Shown: positions 45,837 through 56,054, counted from the first letter of the stretch. The stretch: 61,398 bases of DNA from Aeromonas dhakensis (GCF_000820305.1 NZ_CDBH01000038.1:1-61398), one strand, 5' to 3'. Numbers and translations: made by a program. Notes: generated by a model not told the origin, from the sequence alone.

Positions 45837-46445
45837 TTGCGTCATCTCCCCATCAAACGTGTGCTCAGTCTGGGTGCCGGTGTCCTGCTCGGACTCTGGG
45901 TACTCGCCGTGCTCATTCATATGCAGGGCGAAAGCCAGGCCTCGCTGCACAGCGAGGCGCGCAACCGGGCCCAGGCACTGGTGGCCTATGCCGCCAGGGA
46001 CATGAAACGCTGGATCAAGGAGGAGAAAAACAGCGAGCTGGAGCGGCTGGCCCGGGATCTGGCCGCCGAACCCGAGATCCTCGATGTCACCCTCTACGAT
46101 GCCCGCGGCATTCCCCTCGCCCAGTCGGACAATGCAGTGCCGCTGGACAGCCTGCTGCCCATCGGCGACAACAACAAGTCGGTCCCCGAGCAGGGCAAGG
46201 GGCGCATCCAGTTCGTGCAGGAGATCCTGGATGGGGAGCAGACGCAGGGCTATCTGCGCATTACGCTGGAGGAGCAGCAGATGCTGGCGGACAAGGACAC
46301 CCGGCTCAAGGTGGTGCAGGAGAAACAGCGGCTGATGCTGCTGGTCGCCCTGCTGGCCGGGCTGCTCATCTCCTACGGGGTGCGCCGCAACTACATGCGG
46401 GTGCGCAAGCACAAGAAGAAAAGCAAACCGGTCGAACCGCAATAA
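45837..46445 (+). CDS. ytjB: AhpA/YtjB family membrane protein
   Basis: A 202-aa inner-membrane protein resembling E. coli YtjB (SMP). It has an N-terminal membrane segment (about 8-28), a periplasmic region with VTLYDARGIPLAQSDN, a second membrane segment (about 168-186) and a very basic C-terminus. The start appears to be TTG 45837. The divergent serB neighbour supports the assignment. Function is unknown. Confidence 0.8.
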   Translation: MRHLPIKRVLSLGAGVLLGLWVLAVLIHMQGESQASLHSEARNRAQALVAYAARDMKRWIKEEKNSELERLARDLAAEPEILDVTLYDARGIPLAQSDNAVPLDSLLPIGDNNKSVPEQGKGRIQFVQEILDGEQTQGYLRITLEEQQMLADKDTRLKVVQEKQRLMLLVALLAGLLISYGVRRNYMRVRKHKKKSKPVEPQ

Positions 46446-46505
46446 GACGGTGCGACCTCATCGCCTTGTATACAACCCAGGCAATGCCACCAGCAGGAGC
46501 GCTGT

Positions 46506-48752
46506 ATGATTGCCCCCCCTCTTCCTCTGGATGAAGAGAGCCGACTGGAACGGCTCCGCATCCTGGGCTTGCTTGACCGCGAGCCCATCGACCAGCTGGA
46601 TCGCCTGACCCGGCTCATCACCCGCCATTTCTCGCTGCCCATCGCCATGGTCTCGCTGACCGACGTGAACCGGCAGTGGTTTCTCGCCCGCACCGGGGTC
46701 ACCCTGTGCGAGATCAGCCGGGAGCACTCCTTTTGCGGCCACGCCATCCTGCGCCCCGACATCATGCAGGTGCAGGATGCCAGACTCGACCCGCGCTTTG
46801 CCGACAACCCGCTGGTGACGGGCGAGCCCCACGTGGTCTTCTATGCCGGCCGGCCACTGCGGGCGCTGGACGGCGTGGTGCTCGGCACCCTCTGTCTGGT
46901 GGATCATGCAGCGCGCCACCTCGACGAGGAGGCCTGTCGCGATCTCGACGACTTCGGCCGCCTGGTGGAGAACACCCTGCACGATCTGGAAAGGCGCCAT
47001 CAGGTGCGCAGCCTCAACCAGGTGCTGGAGGACAAGGAACACCTGTTCACCCTCACCTTCAACCAGTCCTCGGTGGGCATGGCCCTCTCGTCGGTCGAAG
47101 GACGCTGGCTGCGGGCCAACCCGGGGCTGGAGCGACTGCTCGGCTACAGCGAACAGGAGATGCTGACGCGAACCTGGCACGCCATGACCCACCCCGAGGA
47201 TCTGCCGCGCGAGCTGGCCCTGTTCACCGCCCTGCTCGCGGGGCAGCGGCAGGACTACCGGCTGGAGAAGCGGATGATCCGCGCCGACGGCAGCCTGTGT
47301 TGGGTCCAGCTCAGCGTGACCCTGTGCCAGAGCCGCACCATGGCCCCCCACATGATCGCCGTATTTGCCGACCTCACCGAGCGCAAGCAGGTCGAGGCCG
47401 AACTGCTGCAACTGCAGCAAGGGCTCGAGCAGCAGGTGCGTGAGCGCACCCGCGAGCTGTCGAGCACGGTGGAGCAACTGCATCGCGAGATGCAGGAGCG
47501 CGGCGCCGTGCAGCAACGCCTGTGGCAGGAGCAACGCCGGCTGCAACACATGCTGGAGCACACCAGCAACGCCTTCCTCGAGCTCGACGAGGCGCTGGTC
47601 ATTACCGGCTGGAACCCGGCCTCCACCACCCTGCTCGGCTGGCACCCCGAGGAGATGCTGGGACGCCCCCTGCCCACCCTGCTCGGCAGCGCTCACCCTC
47701 TACTGGCGCTGCTGACCCATCCCGAGCGCGCACAGCGCCGCCTGGAGTGCGACATCGGCACCCGCAGCGGTCGCCAGATCCCGGTCGAGGTGAGCGCCGA
47801 GCGCTACCAGTTCGACGGCAAGGTGCGCCTCGCCCTGTTCCTGCACGACATCAGCGCCCGCCGCCAGGTGCTGGCGGAAATCGAGCGCGGGCGGGCCCGG
47901 TTGCGGGCCATCACCGACGGCCTGCCGGTCACCATCAGCATGGTCTCGCCCGAGGGGCGCTACCTGTTTGCCAACCAGGCCTACTGTCGCTACTTCGGGC
48001 TGGATCCCGAGCGGATACGGGAGATGAGCGTGCGGGAGGTGATCGGCGAGGCGGCCTACGGCCGGGCCATCGCCCATCTGGAGCAGGCCCTCGCCGGCGA
48101 GCAGGTGAGCTTCGAAAACCGCTTTGAGCTGCCCATAGGCCCACGGGATCTCAGGATCACCATGATCCCGAGCCGGGGCGACGAGCCAGGGGTCTACATC
48201 CTCGGCAGCGACATCACCGAGTTCAAGGCGCTGCAGAACCAGCTGGAGCACGAGGCGGCCCACGACCCCCTCACCGGCCTGCCCAACCGGCGCGCCTTCA
48301 CCCTGCGCCTCTCCCGTGAGCTGGAGCGGGTGCGCCAGAATGCCGAGACTCTGGGTCTGCTGTTTCTCGATCTCGATGGCTTCAAGCGGATCAACGATCA
48401 GCTCGGCCACCATGTCGGCGACGCCCTGTTGCAGCGCTTCGCAGGCGTGCTGAGTGCCGAGGTGCGCCCCGGTGACATGGTGGCGCGCCTGGCCGGCGAT
48501 GAGTTCACCATCATACTGCCGGCCCTGCGCCAGCCGGAGCTGGAGCTGCCCGCCCTGTGCGAACGTCTGCTGGCGGCCATGGCGGTACCGGCCGACGTGG
48601 CCGGCCACCAGCTGCCCCTCGCCGGCAGCATCGGCGGAGCCATCTGCCATTCGGGCCAGTATTGTCACATCGACGACCTGCTGCACCGGGCCGACAGCGC
48701 CATGTACCGGGCCAAACAGGCCGGCAAGGGGCGCTTCGCCCTCGACCTCTGA
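46506..48752 (+). CDS. GAF/PAS-domain diguanylate cyclase
   Basis: Cytosolic sensor protein, 748 aa, predicted to make c-di-GMP. Domains in order: GAF (about 20-155, with SREHSFCGHAIL and LGTLCLVDH), PAS (about 175-290), a coiled coil (about 295-345), PAS (about 350-455), PAS (about 465-575) and GGDEF (about 580-748). The active-site motif is AGDEF at about 663-667, a variant known in active enzymes, with the inhibitory-site RxxD (RPGD) five residues before it. There is no EAL domain. AGGAG precedes the ATG. Confidence 0.93.
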   Translation: MIAPPLPLDEESRLERLRILGLLDREPIDQLDRLTRLITRHFSLPIAMVSLTDVNRQWFLARTGVTLCEISREHSFCGHAILRPDIMQVQDARLDPRFADNPLVTGEPHVVFYAGRPLRALDGVVLGTLCLVDHAARHLDEEACRDLDDFGRLVENTLHDLERRHQVRSLNQVLEDKEHLFTLTFNQSSVGMALSSVEGRWLRANPGLERLLGYSEQEMLTRTWHAMTHPEDLPRELALFTALLAGQRQDYRLEKRMIRADGSLCWVQLSVTLCQSRTMAPHMIAVFADLTERKQVEAELLQLQQGLEQQVRERTRELSSTVEQLHREMQERGAVQQRLWQEQRRLQHMLEHTSNAFLELDEALVITGWNPASTTLLGWHPEEMLGRPLPTLLGSAHPLLALLTHPERAQRRLECDIGTRSGRQIPVEVSAERYQFDGKVRLALFLHDISARRQVLAEIERGRARLRAITDGLPVTISMVSPEGRYLFANQAYCRYFGLDPERIREMSVREVIGEAAYGRAIAHLEQALAGEQVSFENRFELPIGPRDLRITMIPSRGDEPGVYILGSDITEFKALQNQLEHEAAHDPLTGLPNRRAFTLRLSRELERVRQNAETLGLLFLDLDGFKRINDQLGHHVGDALLQRFAGVLSAEVRPGDMVARLAGDEFTIILPALRQPELELPALCERLLAAMAVPADVAGHQLPLAGSIGGAICHSGQYCHIDDLLHRADSAMYRAKQAGKGRFALDL

Positions 48753-48771
48753 TCTGCCATCCTTGAAATGC

Positions 48772-48800
48772 AAAACGGCGGCCCGAGGGCCGCCGTTTTC
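48772..48800. terminator. Bidirectional terminator between the cyclase and deoD
   Basis: AAAACGGCGGCCC / GGGCCGCCGTTTT forms a 13-bp stem between convergent genes. Confidence 0.85.
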
Positions 48801-48821
48801 ATTATTCATGCGCGAAGGGGA

Positions 48822-49538
48822 TTAGTTGTCGCCCAGCAGGACGGAATCCAGCGCGATTTCGATCATGTCGTTGAAGGTCAGCTGACGCTCTTCAGAGGTG
48901 GTCTGCTCACCGGTACGGATATGGTCGGAGACGGTGCAAATGGTCAGTGCGCGAGCACCGTACTCTGCGGCCACACCGTAGATGCCGGCGGCTTCCATCT
49001 CGACACCCAGGATGCCGTATTTTTCCATGACGTCGAACATGGAGGGGTCCGGGGTGTAGAACAGGTCGGCGGAGAAGATGTTACCGACGCGCACGGCAAC
49101 GCCCTTGTTCTTGGCGGCCTGTACGGCATTGGCAACCAGATCGAAGTCGGCGATGGCGGCGAAGTCGTGATCCTTGAAGCGCAGACGGTTCACCTTGGAG
49201 TCGGTGCAGGCACCCATGCCGATCACCACGTCACGCAGCTTCACGTCTTCACGCACGGCACCGCAGGAGCCAACGCGGATCAGGGTCTTCACGCCGTAAT
49301 CGGTGATCAGCTCTTTTGCATAGATGGAGCAGGACGGGATGCCCATGCCGTGGCCCATGATGGAGATGCGACGACCCTTGTAGGTGCCGGTGAAACCGAA
49401 CATGTTGCGCACGTCGCACACCTGTTCGACGTTCTCCAGGAAGGTTTCGGCGATGTACTTGGCGCGCAGGGGGTCGCCCGGCATCAGCACGGTGTCAGCA
49501 AAGGCGCCATCTTTCGCATTGATATGAGGAGTTGCCAT
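48822..49538 (-). CDS. deoD: Purine-nucleoside phosphorylase DeoD
   Basis: Cleaves purine (deoxy)ribonucleosides with phosphate. The 238-aa product (E. coli 239) begins [23 protein letters not shown] and has the catalytic-site stretch [14 protein letters not shown], the phosphate-site RVGSCGAV and VSDHIRTGE with the catalytic Asp. It is the last gene of deoCABD. Confidence 0.98.
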   Translation of the reverse strand: MATPHINAKDGAFADTVLMPGDPLRAKYIAETFLENVEQVCDVRNMFGFTGTYKGRRISIMGHGMGIPSCSIYAKELITDYGVKTLIRVGSCGAVREDVKLRDVVIGMGACTDSKVNRLRFKDHDFAAIADFDLVANAVQAAKNKGVAVRVGNIFSADLFYTPDPSMFDVMEKYGILGVEMEAAGIYGVAAEYGARALTICTVSDHIRTGEQTTSEERQLTFNDMIEIALDSVLLGDN

Positions 49539-49615
49539 TCTCTTGATTCCTTCACACTAGGTTGAGTTTTATTGTCTTTATTGGTTGCCCGCCGCCGAGG
49601 CGACGGGCGGGTAAC

Positions 49616-50824
49616 TTACAGGAAGCTGGTACCGTACGCCAGTTTGGGCAGACCGTGGTACGCCGCGATGCTCTGGCCGATGTCGGCAAAGGTCTCGCGA
49701 CGACCGACGGAACCGGCCTTGACCGGCTTGCCGTAGAACAGCACCGGGATGTACTCGCGGGTGTGGTCGGTGCCGCTCCAGGTCGGGTCACAGCCGTGGT
49801 CGGCGGTCAGCACCACCACGTCGCCATCCTGCATCAGCTCGAACAGCTCCGGCAGGCGGGAGTCGAAGTACTCCAGCGCATCGGCGTAGCCCTTCACGTC
49901 GCGACGGTGACCGTAGGAGGAGTCGAAGTCGACGAAGTTGGTGAAGACGATGGTCTGGTCACCGGCCGCTTTCACCTCTTCCAGGGTTCTGTCCCACAGC
50001 TCGGTCAGACCCGTGCCCTTCACCTGCTTGGTGATGCCCTGCTGGGCATAGATGTCGGCGATCTTGCCGATGGAAACCACCTGGCCGCCCGCTTCCTTCA
50101 TGTAGTCCAGCACGGTCGGTGCCGGCGGCAGCACGGAGTAGTCGTGGCGGTTGCCGGTGCGCTTGAAGTTGCCCTTGCCGCTGCCCACAAACGGACGCGC
50201 GATGACGCGGCCGATGTTGTAGGGCTCCAGCAGCTCGCGCACGATGTGGCACAGCTCATAGAGCTTCTCGAGGCCGTAGGTCTCTTCGTGGCAGGCGATC
50301 TGGAACACGGAGTCGGCGGAGGTGTAGAGGATCGGCTTGCCGGTGCGCATGTGCTCTTCGCCCAGATCATCCAGCACCTGGGTACCGGAGGCGTGGCAGT
50401 TGCCCAGATACCCGGGCAGACCTGCCTTCTCGACGATGGCATCCAGCAGCTCCTGCGGGAAACTGTTGTGGTGATCCTTGAAGTAGCCCCACTCGAACAG
50501 CACGGGCACGCCGGCAATTTCCCAGTGACCGGACGGGGTGTCCTTGCCGGAGGAGAGCTCCTGGGCAAAGCCGTAGGCACCGACTACCTCGACGTCCTTG
50601 TTCAGGCCGACCGGGAAGGTGCCGCTGGCGAGTTCACCCGCGTGGCCCAGACCCAGCTTGCTGAGGTTCGGCAGATTGAGGGCGCCACGCCCCTCCAGTT
50701 CGCCGGCGGCACAGGCCTTGGCGATATGGCCAAGGGTATTGGCGCCCACATCGCCGAACTTGTTGGCGTCGGCGGCTGCGCCAATGCCGAAAGAGTCCAT
50801 CATCAGAATAAAGGTACGTTTCAT
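49616..50824 (-). CDS. deoB: Phosphopentomutase DeoB
   Basis: Interconverts (deoxy)ribose-1-phosphate and -5-phosphate. The 402-aa product (E. coli 407) has the metal-site motifs [18 protein letters not shown] (N-terminus) and [21 protein letters not shown] (C-terminal part). It follows deoA by 14 bp. Confidence 0.98.
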   Translation of the reverse strand: MKRTFILMMDSFGIGAAADANKFGDVGANTLGHIAKACAAGELEGRGALNLPNLSKLGLGHAGELASGTFPVGLNKDVEVVGAYGFAQELSSGKDTPSGHWEIAGVPVLFEWGYFKDHHNSFPQELLDAIVEKAGLPGYLGNCHASGTQVLDDLGEEHMRTGKPILYTSADSVFQIACHEETYGLEKLYELCHIVRELLEPYNIGRVIARPFVGSGKGNFKRTGNRHDYSVLPPAPTVLDYMKEAGGQVVSIGKIADIYAQQGITKQVKGTGLTELWDRTLEEVKAAGDQTIVFTNFVDFDSSYGHRRDVKGYADALEYFDSRLPELFELMQDGDVVVLTADHGCDPTWSGTDHTREYIPVLFYGKPVKAGSVGRRETFADIGQSIAAYHGLPKLAYGTSFL

Positions 50825-50838
50825 GGGACTTCCCCTTG

Positions 50839-52170
50839 TTACAAATCAGCCAGACCGATGCGACGGTAAACCTCGGGCAGCGCCTCCGGTTGGGTATCAC
50901 CGATCTTGACGGCAGCCTGCACCATGCTGGCGGCCTGAGCAAATTGCTCTTCAGTTTGAGCGTGGATCAGGGCGAGCGGCTTGTCTGCCTCAACACTTTG
51001 ACCCAGGCGGATAAAGTCGGTCAGACCGACGGCATAATCAAGCTTGTCACCGGCAGCGCGACGGCCACCGCCCATGGCGACCACGGCCAGACCCAGTTCG
51101 CGGGTGTCCATGGCGGTCACGAAACCGCTGTTGGCGGCATAGACGGGGCGCACAATGGCGGCTTTGGGCAGGTGATGATCGTAGCGCTCCATGAAGTCGC
51201 TCGGGCCACCGAGGCCGGTCACCATGCGACCGAAGATCTCGGCCGCCTTGCCGTTGTCCAGCACCGCCTGCAGTTTGCGGCGGGCATCGCTGTCGTCGCT
51301 GGCCAGACCGGCGGAGATCAGCATCTCGGCGCACAGCGCCATGGTGACGGCATGGATGCGCGGGTTGCGGTATTCGCCGGTCAGGTAGCGCACCGCTTCG
51401 CGCACTTCCACCGCGTTGCCGGCGCTGGAGGCCAGCACCTGGTTCATGTCGGTCAAGAGCGCTGAAGTACGGCAGCCGGCGCCGTTGGCCACCGCGACTA
51501 TGCTCTTGGCCAGCTCCTCGGATGCTTCAAAGGTCGGCATGAAGGCACCGGAGCCCACTTTCACGTCCATCACCAGCGCTTCCAGCCCGGAGGCGAGCTT
51601 CTTGGAGAGGATGGAGCCGGTGATCATGGCGATGGATTCGACGGTGGCGGTGATGTCGCGTACCGCATAGATACGCTTGTCGGCCGGGGCGAGATCGCCG
51701 GTCTGGCCGATGATGGCCACACCAGCCTCTTTCACCACTTTCAGGAAACGGTCGTTGTCGACCGAGGTCTGGTAGCCAGGAATGGCATCCAGCTTGTCCA
51801 GGGTGCCGCCGGTGTGGCCCAGGCCACGGCCGGAGATCATCGGCACGAAACCGCCACAGGCAGCGACCATGGGGCCAAGCATCAGGGATACGACGTCACC
51901 CACACCGCCGGTGGAGTGTTTGTCGACGATGGGGCCGCCCAGATTGAGGTGGTCCCAGGTCAGCACCATGCCGGAATCGCGCATGGCGCAGGTCAGGGCA
52001 ACCCGCTCATCCATGGTCATGTCTTTGAAGTAGACCGCCATCGCCAGCGCCGCAATCTGGCCCTCGCCGATGGTGTTGTTGGTAATGCCCTGAACGAAAA
52101 ATTGAATCTCTTGGGTACTGAGCGCTTCACCGTTGCGCTTCTTGCGAATGATTTCTTGAGGCAAAAACAT
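50839..52170 (-). CDS. deoA: Thymidine phosphorylase DeoA
   Basis: Converts thymidine and phosphate to thymine and deoxyribose-1-phosphate. The 443-aa product (E. coli 440) starts [17 protein letters not shown] and has the family signature around [14 protein letters not shown]. It has a good GGAGG ribosome-binding site and lies 110 bp after deoC, with two stable hairpins in the gap. Confidence 0.98.
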   Translation of the reverse strand: MFLPQEIIRKKRNGEALSTQEIQFFVQGITNNTIGEGQIAALAMAVYFKDMTMDERVALTCAMRDSGMVLTWDHLNLGGPIVDKHSTGGVGDVVSLMLGPMVAACGGFVPMISGRGLGHTGGTLDKLDAIPGYQTSVDNDRFLKVVKEAGVAIIGQTGDLAPADKRIYAVRDITATVESIAMITGSILSKKLASGLEALVMDVKVGSGAFMPTFEASEELAKSIVAVANGAGCRTSALLTDMNQVLASSAGNAVEVREAVRYLTGEYRNPRIHAVTMALCAEMLISAGLASDDSDARRKLQAVLDNGKAAEIFGRMVTGLGGPSDFMERYDHHLPKAAIVRPVYAANSGFVTAMDTRELGLAVVAMGGGRRAAGDKLDYAVGLTDFIRLGQSVEADKPLALIHAQTEEQFAQAASMVQAAVKIGDTQPEALPEVYRRIGLADL

Positions 52171-52220
52171 CTTTCATTCCCTCCGCCATTGCTGGCGTTA
52201 CACAAGTCTGAATCCTTGCC

Positions 52221-52268
52221 CGCACCCCACACGGGTGGGGCGCAACAGGGCGGACAGCGGTCCGCCCT
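52221..52268 (-). other. Two intercistronic hairpins between deoC and deoA
   Basis: On the mRNA strand an AGGGCGGAC / GTCCGCCCT stem with a CGCT loop is followed by a GC-rich CGCCCCAC / GTGGGGTGCG stem. Neither is followed by a T-run, so mRNA stabilisation or processing is more likely than termination. Confidence 0.65.
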
Positions 52269-52280
52269 CTCATCAACCTA

Positions 52281-53054
52281 TTAGTAACCGCTGGTGTTGG
52301 CCGGCTTGTCGCCATGCCCCAGCGTGGCCAGCAGGCTGGCCAGCAGGCTGGATGCACCAAAGCGGAAGGTGCGGGCGGATACCCAGTCCTTGCCCAGGAT
52401 CTCTTCGGCCATGGCGAGGTACTGGCCCGCCACGGCGGCGTCTTTCACGCCACCGGCCGGCTTGAAGCCCACTTTCGGGTTCTTGGCCTTGATCACTTCC
52501 ATCATGATGCGGGCAGCGATCGGAGTCGCATTGACCGGCACCTTGCCGGTGGAGGTCTTGATGAAGTCGGCACCGGCGTCGATGGAGATTTCGGAGGCGC
52601 GGCGGATCAGCGCTTCCTCTTTCAGCTCGCCGGTCTCGATGATCACTTTCAGCAGCACGTTGGCGCCACAGGCTTCCTTACAAGCTTTGACCAGATCGAA
52701 GCCGACCTGTTCATTGCCGGCCATGAAGGCGCGGTACGGGAACACCACATCCACTTCGTCGGCACCATAGGCCACGGCGGCGCGGGTTTCGGCCACGGCG
52801 ATCTCGATGTCGTCGTTGCCGTGCGGGAAGTTGGTCACGGTCGCAATGCGCACGTCGGCGGCGCCGATCTCACGCAGAGTCTTGCGAGCGATGGGGATGA
52901 AACGGGGGTAGATGCAGACAGCGGCGGTCAGGCCGGCCGGAGACTTGGCCTTGCGGCACAGGTCGATCACCTTCTGATCGGTGTCGTCATCGTTCAGGGT
53001 GGTCAGGTCCATCAGATTCAGGGCGCGCTGGGCGGCCAGTTTCAGATCAGTCAT
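52281..53054 (-). CDS. deoC: Deoxyribose-phosphate aldolase DeoC
   Basis: Class I aldolase that splits deoxyribose-5-phosphate to glyceraldehyde-3-phosphate and acetaldehyde. The start chosen is ATG 53054 ([20 protein letters not shown]), giving 257 aa (E. coli 259). The Schiff-base lysine lies in [16 protein letters not shown] (about 164-179). It is the first deo enzyme gene. Confidence 0.97.
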   Translation of the reverse strand: MTDLKLAAQRALNLMDLTTLNDDDTDQKVIDLCRKAKSPAGLTAAVCIYPRFIPIARKTLREIGAADVRIATVTNFPHGNDDIEIAVAETRAAVAYGADEVDVVFPYRAFMAGNEQVGFDLVKACKEACGANVLLKVIIETGELKEEALIRRASEISIDAGADFIKTSTGKVPVNATPIAARIMMEVIKAKNPKVGFKPAGGVKDAAVAGQYLAMAEEILGKDWVSARTFRFGASSLLASLLATLGHGDKPANTSGY

Positions 53055-53444
53055 TCTGTTCTCCAAAGTCTCGATGTAGTCCGAATTCCAGGGCATGGTG
53101 CTGCCTGTCGCAACGCAACCGGCAAGACGCGACTCCCGGAAAAACGGGAATGGAATTGCAGCGCAACTGCACGGGCAATAGGCTGCAAATAAGGCAAGAG
53201 CCCTGTCACTTTCTTACAAAAGTGCGGACTTGGTTCCATGAAGACTTGAGAAAGGCAGACAAGGTCTGACCCGACTTCCCAATCAATTCCATTTGACCGC
53301 CAACACCCGATTTCATCGGGCATTAGTCAATGCCAGCACCCTGCTGGCAATGCCTATTTCAGCCGAGATACCCCTTGTTTGCAAGCCGGATTTGCCATTT
53401 TCAGAGGTACCTCACATCTGGCAAATCCGGTACTGGAAAGTGCG
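53055..53444. other. deoC upstream region with three inverted repeats
   Basis: The 390 bp contain no convincing gene. There are three inverted repeats: a perfect 12-bp pair CCGGATTTGCCA (53386-53397) and TGGCAAATCCGG (53419-53430); GCCAGCA-CCC-TGCTGGC (about 53334-53350); and CCCGAT-TTC-ATCGGG (about 53307-53321). GTTGCG repeats near 53110-53170 on the minus strand resemble CytR-type half sites weakly. It probably contains the deo promoter or regulatory sites. Confidence 0.5.
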
Positions 53445-53615
53445 TTAAGAGAAGAAACGGGTGAGTATCCAGGAGTATGCCAGGCCCCCCAGATAGACTC
53501 CAACGATCCCCATCACCCCGGACAGTACGGGCGGGGCCGGGATCGGCAATTTGAGGAAAGAAAACAACAAGCCAACGATAAAGCCGGCTGCCATCGCCAG
53601 TAGCACTTCATTCAT
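53445..53615 (-). CDS. XapX domain-containing small membrane protein
   Basis: A 56-aa protein; start ATG 53615 (MNEVLLAMAAGFIVGLLFSF) with GGAGG upstream. It has two hydrophobic segments separated by the family signature LPIPAPPVLSGVMGIVGVYLG. XapX proteins accompany nucleoside transport and metabolism genes, as here between nupC and deoC. Biochemical role unknown. Confidence 0.88.
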   Translation of the reverse strand: MNEVLLAMAAGFIVGLLFSFLKLPIPAPPVLSGVMGIVGVYLGGLAYSWILTRFFS

Positions 53616-53680
53616 ATAACCTCCGATTTGACTCATTTTATTATTAGTTTAGAAAGGAAAACGGTTGTCACCGCTCCATA

Positions 53681-53714
53681 CACGAACGCCACGGCAGATG
53701 CCGTGGCGTTCGTG
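53681..53714. other. 16-bp perfect inverted repeat between nupC and xapX
   Basis: CACGAACGCCACGGCA and TGCCGTGGCGTTCGTG, separated by GA, form a 34-nt near-palindrome 26 bp after the nupC stop. No T-run follows on the minus strand. It would give a very stable RNA stem in the nupC-xapX mRNA, or be a protein-binding palindrome. Confidence 0.85.
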
Positions 53715-53739
53715 GTTATAGCTGTCAGTCAGACTGACA

Positions 53740-55014
53740 TTACATGCTGGACAGCGCCAGGAAGAAGCCTGCGATGGTCGCAGACATCAGGTTGGACAGA
53801 GAGCCGGCCAGTACGGCTTTCAGACCAAATTTCGCAATGGTGCCGCGACGGTTCGGTGCCATGGAGCCCAGACCACCCAGCAGGATGGCAACGGAGGACA
53901 GGTTGGCGAAACCGCACAGGGCGAAGGAGATGATGGCCTTGGTGTGGTCAGACATGGCCACGCCATTGATCAGCACTTCATCCTTCAGGTACGGGGCGAA
54001 GTTCAGGTAGGCCACGAACTCGTTGACCACCAGCTTCTGGCCGATGAAGGAACCGGCTACGACGGCTTCACTCCAGGGCACACCGATCAGGAAGGCCAGC
54101 GGGGAGAAGATCCAGCCCAGCAGCAGTTCAAGGGAGAGCTGCGGATAACCGAACCAGCCACCCACACCGGAGAAGATGCCGTTGATCATGGCGATCAGAC
54201 CGATGAAGGCCAGCAGCATGGCGCCGACGTTCAGGGCCAGTTGCAGACCGGCAGAGGCACCGGCAGCGGCGGCATCGATCACGTTGGCAGGCTTGTCTTC
54301 CAGATCGCCATCGGCATTGCTCTCGTCGTAGCTCGGGGTCTCGGTTTCCGGCACCAGCAGCTTGGCGAACAGCAGACCACCCGGGGCAGCCATGAAGGAG
54401 GCGGCAATCAGGTATTCCATCTTGACGCCCATGGAGGCGTAACCGGCCAGTACGGAGCCGGCGACGGAAGCCAGACCACCACACATGACGGCGAACAGCT
54501 CGGAGTCGGTCATCTTGGAGATGAAGGGACGCACAACCAGCGGCGCTTCAGTCTGACCCACGAAGATGTTGGCAGTGGCGGAGAGGGATTCGGTACGGGA
54601 AGTGCCCAGTACTTTCTGCAGGCCACCACCCAGCAGTTTGATGACCCACTGCATGATGCCCAGGTAATAGAGAACGGCGATCAGGGAGGAGAAGAAGATG
54701 ATGACCGGCAGTACGCGGAAGGCGAAGATGAAGCCGCCACCACCGAACACTTCGAACATCTTGTTGCTGACCAGACCACCGAACAGGAATTCGATGCCGT
54801 TCTGGCCATAACCGATGACGCTGGAAACAGCATCGGATACACCCACCAGGATGTCACGACCAACCGGGACGTACAGCACGAAGGCACCCAGGCCAGCTTG
54901 GATTGCAAAGGCACCGGCAACGGTGCGCACTCTTATTGCTTTGCGATTGCTGGAGAACAGCACCGCGATAAGGACGAGCGTTGCCATCCCTACCAGACCC
55001 ATTATTAGATTCAT
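53740..55014 (-). CDS. nupC: NupC family nucleoside:cation symporter
   Basis: Concentrative nucleoside transporter, inner membrane. The 424-aa product (E. coli NupC 400) has about 10-11 membrane segments and the CNT signature region [40 protein letters not shown] (about 155-194). It also has VEMEYL-type [23 protein letters not shown]. It heads the nupC-xapX-deoCABD run. A CRP-type promoter lies upstream. Confidence 0.95.
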   Translation of the reverse strand: MNLIMGLVGMATLVLIAVLFSSNRKAIRVRTVAGAFAIQAGLGAFVLYVPVGRDILVGVSDAVSSVIGYGQNGIEFLFGGLVSNKMFEVFGGGGFIFAFRVLPVIIFFSSLIAVLYYLGIMQWVIKLLGGGLQKVLGTSRTESLSATANIFVGQTEAPLVVRPFISKMTDSELFAVMCGGLASVAGSVLAGYASMGVKMEYLIAASFMAAPGGLLFAKLLVPETETPSYDESNADGDLEDKPANVIDAAAAGASAGLQLALNVGAMLLAFIGLIAMINGIFSGVGGWFGYPQLSLELLLGWIFSPLAFLIGVPWSEAVVAGSFIGQKLVVNEFVAYLNFAPYLKDEVLINGVAMSDHTKAIISFALCGFANLSSVAILLGGLGSMAPNRRGTIAKFGLKAVLAGSLSNLMSATIAGFFLALSSM

Positions 55015-55091
55015 TATTTACACTTCCTCTTTAGTAGCACCTTCCAGCTTGTTAACAACTTGTATCTCAAAGCCATCAATCAAGGGTGCGC

Positions 55092-55133
55092 ATTATACTA
55101 ATTACGGTGCGACAAAGTAGAACGCTGGTCACA
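55092..55133 (-). promoter_or_regulatory. Predicted CRP-dependent nupC promoter
   Basis: On the minus strand a TGTGA half-site (55129-55133, within TGTGACCAGCGTTCTA) is centred about 41 bp upstream of the start site expected from TATAAT (55092-55097). That is the class II CRP arrangement. There is no good -35 box. nupC is CRP-activated in E. coli. The second half-site is degenerate. Confidence 0.5.
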
Positions 55134-55227
55134 TTTTATAAGCATGAAATGCGCTAGAGGTCGTCAAATTAGACCGCAAACGATTTTTACCCCCCCCATT
55201 TTTTATCATGTCGCTAGCAACAGTTAA

Positions 55228-56016
55228 TCAGGTGTTAATTTTCGACTTGCCCAACTGGAAGGTACGCAGAGTGGATTCATGTAACACCGAGGCAACATGT
55301 GCCAGCGGTTGCTGCCGCAAATCGGCCAACAGTTGCGCAATGATTGGCAGATTGGCAGGGGTGTTGGGCGCCCCTTGCTGACCCTGCAGCGGCATGTCGG
55401 GGGCATCCGTTTCCAGCAGCAGGGCCTCCAGCGGCATGTCGCGCACCGCCTCCCGGGTCTTGTTGGCCCGCTCAAAGCTGATGACCCCGCCGATGCCGAG
55501 CCGAAATCCCAATTGCCAGAACGCTTCTGCCTGCTGCAGGGAGCCGCTGAAGGCGTGGATGACGCCCCCGCAGGCAGGGCGCAGACGTCTGAGGATCTTG
55601 GCCACCGTGTCGTTGGCACGCACCGAATGGACAATAAGGGGCAACTCATGCTCCTTGGCCAGTTCGATCTGGGCCTCGAACATCTCGAGCTGTCCCTCTT
55701 GCGGCACGTGGGAGCGCAGGTCCAGCCCGCATTCGCCCACCGCCACCAATCCACGGGGGCGCTCCGCCAGCCGTTGCTGCAACCGGGTCAGCACCGCCGG
55801 CGTCTGACCGCCCACATACCAGGGGTGCACGCCAAGGGCATAGGAGATGCCGTCATGTTCTGCCGCCAGCGCCATCACCCGGCCCCAGTTTTCCTCTCCC
55901 ACCGCGGGAATGATATACTCGCCCACCCCCAGCTGACGGCACTCGGCCAGCAGCGCCGCCCGATCGGAATCGAAGACCGGAAAATCGAGATGGCAATGGG
56001 TGTCGATCAATTGCAT
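55228..56016 (-). CDS. yjjV: TatD family metal-dependent hydrolase YjjV
   Basis: TatD-type metallohydrolase (putative nuclease or deacylase). The start chosen is ATG 56016 (MQLIDTHCHLDFPVFDSD) with AGG 8 bp upstream, giving 262 aa. Metal ligands are visible in DTHCHLD, GECGLD, LPLIVHSV and LETDAPDM. In E. coli yjjV sits next to the deo operon, as here, which favours YjjV over TatD or YcfH. Confidence 0.92.
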   Translation of the reverse strand: MQLIDTHCHLDFPVFDSDRAALLAECRQLGVGEYIIPAVGEENWGRVMALAAEHDGISYALGVHPWYVGGQTPAVLTRLQQRLAERPRGLVAVGECGLDLRSHVPQEGQLEMFEAQIELAKEHELPLIVHSVRANDTVAKILRRLRPACGGVIHAFSGSLQQAEAFWQLGFRLGIGGVISFERANKTREAVRDMPLEALLLETDAPDMPLQGQQGAPNTPANLPIIAQLLADLRQQPLAHVASVLHESTLRTFQLGKSKINT

Positions 56017-56054
56017 GTCACTCACCTGTTTGTCGTAATTAATGGGTCCATATC

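Noticed and set aside
45717..46442. Extension of serB to a 578-codon fusion protein
   Set aside because: The extra N-terminal part is antisense to ytjB, and SerB alone has the family length from ATG 45716.
53055..53323. A 90-codon minus-strand frame upstream of deoC
   Set aside because: It overlaps the deo control region, has no family features and no good ribosome-binding site.
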